Below are positions 23,351-28,577 of a DNA stretch of 28,577 nucleotides, in pieces. The stretch spans positions 1 to 28,577 of the forward strand of contig CAKPNI010000018.1 of NCBI GenBank assembly GCA_934168355.1, in the 5' to 3' direction. The notes under the pieces were generated by a model. It saw nothing but the letters and a program-made list of their open reading frames with translations. It made no database searches and was not told the origin of the DNA. Origin of the DNA: an uncultured Clostridia bacterium. Lineage in GTDB: Bacteria; Bacillota; Clostridia; TANB77; CAG-508. Position 1 is the stretch's first letter. Each line of letters opens with the position of its first letter. The position numbers and the translations under genes were made by a program.

Positions 23351-23390
23351 AATATATCATAATTTTCGTTTTTTGTCAAATGTTTGTTCG
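23351..23390 (-). promoter_or_regulatory. umuC promoter with degenerate LexA-type box
   Basis: TTGACA (23379-23374), 17-nt spacer, TATATT (23356-23351). CGAAC-AAAC-ATTTG (23390-23377) overlaps the -35 and matches the Firmicute SOS box CGAAC-N4-GTTCG at 8 of 10 defined positions. Confidence 0.65.
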
Positions 23391-23401
23391 TTTGTGCTAA
23401 C

Positions 23402-23439
23402 AATAAATGTGGAAACCATTTCTGGTTCCCACATTTATT
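23402..23439. terminator. Hairpin after the cytidylyltransferase-like gene
   Basis: Stem AATAAATGTGG/CCACATTTATT extended by GAACC/GGTTT (one G-U), loop of 6, 12 nt past the stop at 23451. There is no T-run after it, so termination strength is uncertain. Confidence 0.6.
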
Positions 23440-23450
23440 ATACCCTTACA

Positions 23451-24011
23451 TCATTGCTGCATCTTCAATAACAACCTTGTCTTTATTTTATCTATAATAT
23501 CTGTCGTACTGATCCCTTCTGTTCTAGGGTTTAAAACACTTTCGACATTGTATTTTTTAAAGAGTTGCTTTCTAGCTTCTCTAATTGTTACATTGTCTTC
23601 ATGTACGAAGATGTCCGGTTTCAATGCTTCCACAACTGGTGTAAAGATATTTAGCCATTCAAAAGATGGCGTATTTGCAAAATTGAATGGAACTGATCGT
23701 AGCGGATCATAATCGGCTAAAACTACATAATCAGCTGATATGCAGTTTGCAATTGTTTCCATTCTGACTTCTTGATTTAAAACAGGTGGATCTTCTTTTT
23801 TTAATGCTGCAGCTTTATCGCTTTTTACTGCAACAATAAGAATATCTCCTTTTTTCTTAGCCGCCGCAAGCATTCTCATGTGTCCCAAGTGAAATAAATC
23901 AAATGTTCCAGATGCCATTACGACTTTCTTTCCCTGTTTCCGTTCTTCTTCCAAGATACTAACTAATTTTTTATAGTCAGTTCCGAAAATGTTATTTTGT
24001 TCTTTTTGCAT
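23451..24011 (-). CDS. Cytidylyltransferase-like nucleotidyltransferase (HldE-C/TagD superfamily)
   Basis: 186 residues, one nucleotidyltransferase domain. It has GTFDLFHLGHMRML with the HxGH signature (41-44), then the VAVKSDKAA strand, and the closing RTEGISTTDII, equal to the ISTTxI motif of the family. It transfers a nucleotide to a phosphorylated small molecule (heptose, glycerol phosphate, ethanolamine phosphate in relatives); the substrate is unknown here. An unusual middle, DYDPLRSVPFNFANTPSFEW, may set substrate choice. Start is ATG 24011 with AAAGGAGACGTTCTT; the in-frame ATG at 24065 lies upstream of that site. It has its own promoter carrying two Spo0A-type boxes, which suggests stationary-phase or sporulation-linked control (inference). 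Confidence 0.9.
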   Translation of the reverse strand: MQKEQNNIFGTDYKKLVSILEEERKQGKKVVMASGTFDLFHLGHMRMLAAAKKKGDILIVAVKSDKAAALKKEDPPVLNQEVRMETIANCISADYVVLADYDPLRSVPFNFANTPSFEWLNIFTPVVEALKPDIFVHEDNVTIREARKQLFKKYNVESVLNPRTEGISTTDIIDKIKTRLLLKMQQ

Positions 24012-24121
24012 AAGAACGTCTCCTTTCAAAAAATCTTTTTTTATTGCAATTTTGCTTATTAGCAAAAAATTAAAAACTAATCTACAATTATATTTTGTTA
24101 TGTTTCTTTTACTTTTTACCT

Positions 24122-24161
24122 ATTATAACACATTTTCGACAATAAAAAAACACTTTCGACA
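24122..24161 (-). promoter_or_regulatory. Promoter with two Spo0A-type boxes
   Basis: TATAAT (24127-24122). No canonical -35. Instead two TGTCGAA elements, at 24141-24135 and 24161-24155, lie 20 nt apart on the same strand within ATTGTCGAAAATGTGT and TTTGTCGAAAGTGT. TGTCGAA is the 0A-box core (known from Bacillus and Clostridium). The outer box covers the -35 to -40 zone. Confidence 0.65.
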
Positions 24162-24222
24162 AATTTTGCAATATTTTATTTTTTATGTAAAACAAGTTTA
24201 TATATCCCTAGTTTTTAGCTAT

Positions 24223-24251
24223 TTGACTATATTATCAATTAATGATATAAT
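24223..24251 (+). promoter_or_regulatory. Promoter of the plus-strand small gene
   Basis: TTGACT (24223-24228), 17-nt spacer, TATAAT (24246-24251), about 45 nt before the ATG at 24295. Confidence 0.88.
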
Positions 24252-24294
24252 TGTATTATGCAATAAAATTTTTTATCTCAGGAGGGTTCACATT

Positions 24295-24543
24295 ATGAAC
24301 GAAGTGATAATTAATTTTTTTAATGGTGCTTTCATCGTTGAAAACAAGGCATTAAAGTTGTCTGCATCAGTATCTGTTCCTATGCTTCAAAACCGGAAAC
24401 ATTTTACTACAACAGAAAAAATTATTGCCTATTTAAACAAATGCGTTAAAGGAAAAAAAGACTATGTTGTAGTTGCCGAACTTGAAGCATCAAGAGCAAT
24501 AGAAACTATCGTTTCCTATAACAAACTTCGCGAACATCATTAA
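24295..24543 (+). CDS. Small protein of unknown function, only intact plus-strand gene
   Basis: 82 residues, not recognised. Begins MNEVIINFFNGAFIVENKAL and has SASVSVPMLQNRKHFTTTEK, then a helix IIAYLNKCVKGKKDYVVVAE and a final ASRAIETIVSYNKLREHH. No signal peptide or membrane helix, one Cys. It has a strong promoter, a strong CAGGAGGGTTCACATT ribosome site and a terminator, so it is a real, well-expressed monocistronic unit. The frame is open further upstream (to 23989), but that part overlaps the divergent gene and its promoter, so 24295 is chosen. It is divergent from the cytidylyltransferase-like gene and convergent with addA. Confidence 0.85.
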   Translation: MNEVIINFFNGAFIVENKALKLSASVSVPMLQNRKHFTTTEKIIAYLNKCVKGKKDYVVVAELEASRAIETIVSYNKLREHH

Positions 24544-24553
24544 TAAGTAACCC

Positions 24554-24586
24554 AAAAGCTCATAAGCATTTTGCCTATGAGCTTTT
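24554..24586. terminator. Bidirectional terminator between the small gene and addA
   Basis: Perfect 11-bp stem AAAAGCTCATA/TATGAGCTTTT with an 11-nt loop between two convergent genes. The A/T arms supply T-runs for both strands. Confidence 0.88.
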
Positions 24587-24598
24587 ACCTTTTACTAT

Positions 24599-27500
24599 TT
24601 ATTTCACTAATATTTCTTTTCCCAATCCTGTTGAATAGATCAAAACTCTGTCAACTTTCCTGTTTAGTCCATTTTCCAAAGCTTCTTTATAAAGCATAAG
24701 TTGAGGCTTATGTCTATTTATTAACATTTCTTCATCACTTGCCCTATTGGGACCAGTTCTTTTTGGGTTCTGACCCATTTGGACCGTTTCTTTTTGTACC
24801 ACAAAATCGGTTTTATAATCCAAAAGTACCAATTCATCATCCTTAGTAATATAATACAAATCTATAATACCTTGAACCAAAATATTTTCATCTAAAGTAG
24901 TATCTATAACCTCCTTTGCCGGAACATTAATATAAAAAGCTTCCTCCTTATGGTACTCTTTAGCCTCTTTAAGTTCACTCCAGATATTAGACTTTGTAAA
25001 TTTAAATATAACCCAAGGATTTATAGCATCTTTTTCTTTAGCAGTTATAATTTCTCTTGCCTCCAAATCATCTATCAAATCTTTTACATCATCTAAACTA
25101 TAATCTCTACTAAAATCCAAATTTTTCATACACAAATGAACCAATGTACCACGTTTAGCGGGTGTAATTTTTTCTTCTTCAGTGCCAATCAAAAACTTTG
25201 GTTTAGGTAGTTCGATATCTTTTTCTTCAAAATCATCATCTTCTTTAGGCTTTGTTTCAAATGGTTCTACAACTACATTTTTATGAACAATATTTGTAAC
25301 AGATTCTTTTGTCGGAATGTCACTTAAACCTTTATACCCATATTCAAATGCTAATTGATTTTTTAATTTCAAAATGTCTTCTTCTTTTATATCTTTTGAC
25401 TTTTCCTCCAATACTTTAAAAATATCTATCTCTTCCGTTTCTTCTTTTTTCATCGTTTTTAATACATCTTTTCTCTTCAAAGTGTTTATTCTTAAAATAT
25501 CTTTTGAACATTCAAAATTATACATATAAACAAGTAAAATCCAATCAATATATTTCTTATATTTTTTAATCAAAATAGGGTTAATCTTTCCATTTTCCTT
25601 TTTATAAATATCAACCAATTCCTGCATTTTTTCTTTATCTTTTTTAAAATCTTTCTTCACACCTGTAACATAAATTTTCTCTTTTGCCCTAGTTAAAGCA
25701 ACATATAAAATACGCATTTCCTCTGACAAATTTTCCTCTAAAAGCTTTTCTCTTAATGCTAATTTTGAAATTGTATCATATTTAATTTGTCTATCATAGT
25801 CAATATATTTTACACCTATTCCAATTTTTTGATGTAGCAAAATATCACTATTTAAGTCCATCATATTAAATCCTGAACCTGTGCAAGATAAGAATACAAC
25901 TGGAAATTCTAGACCTTTACTTTTGTGAATACTCATAATTCTTACAACATCTTCATTTTCGCCAATAAGTTTGGCTGCACCTAAATCTCCGCTTCCTAGT
26001 TTTATTCTTTCGATGAAGTTTATAAAGTTGAATAATCCTTTAAATGATGCACTTTCATATTGTTTTGCTCTTTCAAAAAGCATCTTCAAATTTGCAACTC
26101 TTAAAGCGCCATTTGGCATTAAAGCTACATAATTTAAAAATCCTGTTTCTTCGTAAATTGTCCAAATAAGTTCATCTAAGTCCATATATCCATTTTTTTC
26201 TCTAAAATCCTCAATCTTACTCAAAAATACATCTATCTTTTCTTTTAATTCTTCTCCTACAGAAAGTCTTGCTTTTAACATGGTTGTATAAAAATCATCA
26301 TTTTGGTCACACAGTCTTATTTCCACTAAATCGTCTTCTGTAAACATTCCTAAACTTGATAACATTACATGTACAAGTGGAATATCTTGATATGGATTGT
26401 CTATAATTTTTAGTAAATCCATAATTACCTGTATTTCATATGACTCTAGGTATTCCTGAGACGTATCTGAATATACATTTATATTTTGGTTTGTTAACTC
26501 TTTTTCAAATATATTTGCCTTATTTTTAGTTGAACGCAAAAGTATCACAATATCTCGAAAACGAATGTCTCGAAATTCTCCTTTTTTATTATCATATACT
26601 TGAAATTTACTATCTATTAAATCTCTTATTTTTTGTGCTACAAATTTTGCCTCTAACTCAATATCTTCTACTTTTTCCGTTTCTTCTTGGTCTTCATTAT
26701 CTTGAATAGTACTTTCTGTAGTTTTTACTTCTTCTTGCTCATCGTAATCCTCTTCTGATACATCTAATATATCAATTTCAGATACTAACTCCTCAGGACT
26801 TTCTGCATAACTTGCTCCAAGATTTAAGTATTCTTCCTCGGTGTAATCTATTTCTCCAATTTTTTCTCCCATTATATTTTCAAATATAATATTAGTAAAA
26901 TCAAGCACATTTTTTCTACTTCTAAAATTTTTGAAAAGTTTTATTTTTAGACCTTTTTCGTTTGCCTCGTTTTCGCTATAATTACTGTATTTACTTAAAA
27001 ATAGGTCAGGCATTGCTTGTCTAAATTTATAAATACTTTGCTTAACATCTCCAACCATAAAGATATTTTTACCATTTGAGATTGATGTTAAAATATATTC
27101 TTGTACTAAGTTACTATCTTGATATTCATCTATTGCAATTTCTATAAATTTTTCTTGATATTTTTTTGCAATTTCAGATGGTGTTTCATCTTCTTTTACT
27201 AAAATTTTTAGTGCTAAATGTTCTACATCACTAAAGTCTACTATGTTTCTGTCTTTTTTATTTTTCGAAAACTCTGCATCAAAATCTATTATTAATTTTT
27301 CAAGTTTTGACAAAATTTCATACATTTCTACTAAGTCTTCATTTGCCATTTCCGAGTCTGCTGTAAATATTTTGTCTCTTTTTGCTTTAAAATCTTTTGT
27401 CACCTTATCTCTTATTGCTTTTGCTTTATCTTTTTCTGGATTAGTTATTTTCTTAGAGGTTGGCCATCTTAAAAAGTCTACATTATTTATTAAACTGTAT

Positions 27501-28318
27501 GCTTTATCCCAGTTTTCTAAATTACCATACACCATTTCTAGTTGCTGAACATCAGACAAAATTGTTCTTTCATATTGCTCAAGTTCACTTTCAACTGATA
27601 GTCTTTTTTCTTCTGCTTTTAGCTTTTTTATGCAATCTTCTAATTCTTCTTTCATGTTTTGAAGTAAAATTTTTCCCCATTCTGTATTTGAAAAGTCTTG
27701 TTTTATATCTTTTATATTAAATTTTTCTACTTGCTCATTTAACCATTTTAGCGGAAATGGGTTTGATTCTATATATGTGTAAATTCTTAAAACTACATCT
27801 TTTAAAGGTGTATCATCTCTATATGATGTATATGTTTTTATTAATTTTTCAAAATCTTGGTCATGATTTTCGTATTTTTCTTCAAATAGTTTTTCTAGTA
27901 CTTCTTGTTTTAATAAATCAATTTCTGCCGTATCTGCTATTCTGAAATTTGGCGATATTTCTATTTCGAAGAAGTTGTTTTTTATTACATCTAAACAGAA
28001 TGAGTCTATTGTACATATATTTGCTTTATTTAATAATGTTATTTGCCTTTGTAAATGATTTATTGTTTCTTCATCTTGTGGCTCTTCACTGTCGATTATT
28101 TGGTATATTGATTTTAGTATTCTTTCTCTCATTTCTGATGCTGCTGCATTTGTAAATGTTACAACTAGTAATCTATCTATATCTATTTTTTCTTTTATTA
28201 TTTTATTTATTATTCTTTCTACTAATACTGCTGTTTTTCCGCTTCCTGCTGCTGCTGCAACTAGGATGTTACTGTCTTTTTTGTAGATTGCTTGTGATTG
28301 TTCGGGTGTCCAGTTCAT
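24599..28318 (-). CDS. addA: ATP-dependent helicase/nuclease subunit A (AddA)
   Basis: 1239 residues, the normal AddA length. It processes double-strand breaks for recombination with AddB, in the cytoplasm. Helicase motifs: AAAAGSGKTAVLVERI (Walker A, 22-29), LLVVTFTNAAASEMRERI (motif Ia), IAIDEYQDSNLVQEYIL (motif II, DEYQD), GDVKQSIYKFRQA (III), MSIHKSKGLEFPVVFL (V) and LYVALTRAKEKIYVTG (VI). The C-terminal nuclease has RGTLVHLCMKNLD and VLLDYKTDFV (the D-x-K of the RecB-type nuclease). A highly acidic insert (DVSEEDYDEQEEVKTTESTI) lies near the middle. Start ATG 28318 with AAAGGAG. It is alone behind its own promoter after the rplQ terminator. addB is not in the window, so it is not encoded directly next to addA on either visible side. 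Confidence 0.98.
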   Translation of the reverse strand: MNWTPEQSQAIYKKDSNILVAAAAGSGKTAVLVERIINKIIKEKIDIDRLLVVTFTNAAASEMRERILKSIYQIIDSEEPQDEETINHLQRQITLLNKANICTIDSFCLDVIKNNFFEIEISPNFRIADTAEIDLLKQEVLEKLFEEKYENHDQDFEKLIKTYTSYRDDTPLKDVVLRIYTYIESNPFPLKWLNEQVEKFNIKDIKQDFSNTEWGKILLQNMKEELEDCIKKLKAEEKRLSVESELEQYERTILSDVQQLEMVYGNLENWDKAYSLINNVDFLRWPTSKKITNPEKDKAKAIRDKVTKDFKAKRDKIFTADSEMANEDLVEMYEILSKLEKLIIDFDAEFSKNKKDRNIVDFSDVEHLALKILVKEDETPSEIAKKYQEKFIEIAIDEYQDSNLVQEYILTSISNGKNIFMVGDVKQSIYKFRQAMPDLFLSKYSNYSENEANEKGLKIKLFKNFRSRKNVLDFTNIIFENIMGEKIGEIDYTEEEYLNLGASYAESPEELVSEIDILDVSEEDYDEQEEVKTTESTIQDNEDQEETEKVEDIELEAKFVAQKIRDLIDSKFQVYDNKKGEFRDIRFRDIVILLRSTKNKANIFEKELTNQNINVYSDTSQEYLESYEIQVIMDLLKIIDNPYQDIPLVHVMLSSLGMFTEDDLVEIRLCDQNDDFYTTMLKARLSVGEELKEKIDVFLSKIEDFREKNGYMDLDELIWTIYEETGFLNYVALMPNGALRVANLKMLFERAKQYESASFKGLFNFINFIERIKLGSGDLGAAKLIGENEDVVRIMSIHKSKGLEFPVVFLSCTGSGFNMMDLNSDILLHQKIGIGVKYIDYDRQIKYDTISKLALREKLLEENLSEEMRILYVALTRAKEKIYVTGVKKDFKKDKEKMQELVDIYKKENGKINPILIKKYKKYIDWILLVYMYNFECSKDILRINTLKRKDVLKTMKKEETEEIDIFKVLEEKSKDIKEEDILKLKNQLAFEYGYKGLSDIPTKESVTNIVHKNVVVEPFETKPKEDDDFEEKDIELPKPKFLIGTEEEKITPAKRGTLVHLCMKNLDFSRDYSLDDVKDLIDDLEAREIITAKEKDAINPWVIFKFTKSNIWSELKEAKEYHKEEAFYINVPAKEVIDTTLDENILVQGIIDLYYITKDDELVLLDYKTDFVVQKETVQMGQNPKRTGPNRASDEEMLINRHKPQLMLYKEALENGLNRKVDRVLIYSTGLGKEILVK

Positions 28319-28354
28319 TTTTGGCTCCTTTCGTTTTGGGTGATGTTTTTTTAG

Positions 28355-28383
28355 ATTATAGCAATCATGGCTCTTGATGTCAA
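28355..28383 (-). promoter_or_regulatory. Promoter of addA
   Basis: TTGACA (28383-28378), 17-nt spacer, TATAAT (28360-28355), a full consensus match, about 37 nt before the ATG. Confidence 0.92.
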
Positions 28384-28403
28384 TGTGTTTTTCATCAAGA
28401 CAT

Positions 28404-28433
28404 AAAAAGACCGCAATTAAACTTGCGACCTTT
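28404..28433 (-). terminator. Terminator of the rplQ transcript
   Basis: Minus strand AAAGGTCGCAA, 6-nt loop, TTGCGGTCTTTTT (two G-U pairs). It starts 23 nt past the rplQ stop and ends the ribosomal-protein operon. Confidence 0.93.
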
Positions 28434-28455
28434 TTTATATTTTATATTCAAATAA

Positions 28456-28577
28456 TTATACTAACATTAAAACTGCCATAGGAGCATTATCTCCTCTTCT
28501 TGGTTCAGCTTTAACAATTCTTGTATATCCTCCAACTCTATCAGCATATTTAGGTGCGATTTCGTTGAATAATTTTG
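28456..28577 (-). CDS. rplQ: 50S ribosomal protein L17, C-terminal part
   Basis: The last 40 codons of L17, running off the window edge. Visible: KLFNEIAPKYADRVGGYTRI, then VKAEPRRGDNAPMAVLMLV and stop at 28456. GGYTRI with RRGDNAPMA(V/I)xEL is the diagnostic L17 ending; here the usual E-L is L-M-L-V. L17 is normally the final gene of the alpha operon (after rpoA), which agrees with the terminator that follows. Housekeeping gene and a good phylogenetic marker for placing the organism. Confidence 0.97.
   Translation of the reverse strand, partial: KLFNEIAPKYADRVGGYTRIVKAEPRRGDNAPMAVLMLV

Noticed and set aside
23989..24294. Upstream extension of the small plus-strand gene
   Set aside because: The extension overlaps the divergent gene's start and both promoters. 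ATG 24295 has the strong ribosome site.

Overview
The window is very AT-rich (roughly three quarters A/T by eye). It uses standard stop codons, strong AGGAGG ribosome sites and TTGACA-N17-TATAAT promoters. Nearly every gene lies on the minus strand. Gene content (AddA, CopA/CopZ, UmuC with its usual small neighbours, PadR, undecaprenol-kinase-type DgkA, pilin-like surface protein with a KGITLIALVV N-terminus) points to a low-GC Firmicute, most likely an uncultured gut-type Clostridia. I cannot name the species.

Layout by coordinate. 1-2950: a decaying zone with padR (single-base frameshift), a wrecked FtsW/RodA-like gene, a membrane-anchored protein, a VOC protein, a cupin relic and plus-strand gene debris. 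2955-5120: a two-gene operon of unknown function. 5203-7746: copper operon copZ-copA behind a promoter carrying a CsoR-like inverted repeat. 7829-9109: dinJ antitoxin with an internally deleted yafQ toxin, then a ZIP metal transporter. 9156-10760: an AAA+/DUF4143 ATPase flanked by repeats. 10822-13916: the most unusual part. It is a partial diversity-generating retroelement (DGR): a pilin-like target protein ending in a C-type-lectin-like variable region, an Avd-like accessory gene and a GAAA-loop DGR hairpin. A transposase fragment and a copy of the neighbouring ABC transporter's 3' end sit where template repeat and reverse transcriptase would be expected. 13966-18524: a c-di-GMP-I riboswitch, an anchored extracytoplasmic protein and a MacB/FtsX-type ABC transporter. 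18537-23326: an envelope/repair cluster (PAP2, HAD, PspC, DgkA, Tag, two small SOS-associated proteins, umuC with one frameshift). 23451-24543: a cytidylyltransferase-like gene with two Spo0A-type boxes and a divergent small gene. 24599-28577: addA and the end of rplQ.

The main discovery candidate is the control region of the DGR target. A good promoter and ribosome site drive a 25-codon leader ORF containing a (CA)17 microsatellite read as alternating His-Thr codons. It is followed by a long terminator hairpin and then the target gene, with no obvious promoter of its own. Because the repeat unit is 2 nt, slippage changes the reading frame. In two of the three frames translation stops before the hairpin; in the third it runs through the hairpin's left arm. 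This looks like a phase-variable attenuator placed upstream of a hypervariable surface protein. It would combine on/off switching with sequence diversification.

A second theme is recent decay by small internal deletions and indels (ftsW-like, cupin, yafQ, possibly csoR, DGR) plus two single-base frameshifts (padR, umuC) that both lie in the same hexamer, TCCGTG. That hexamer could mark a basecalling artefact.
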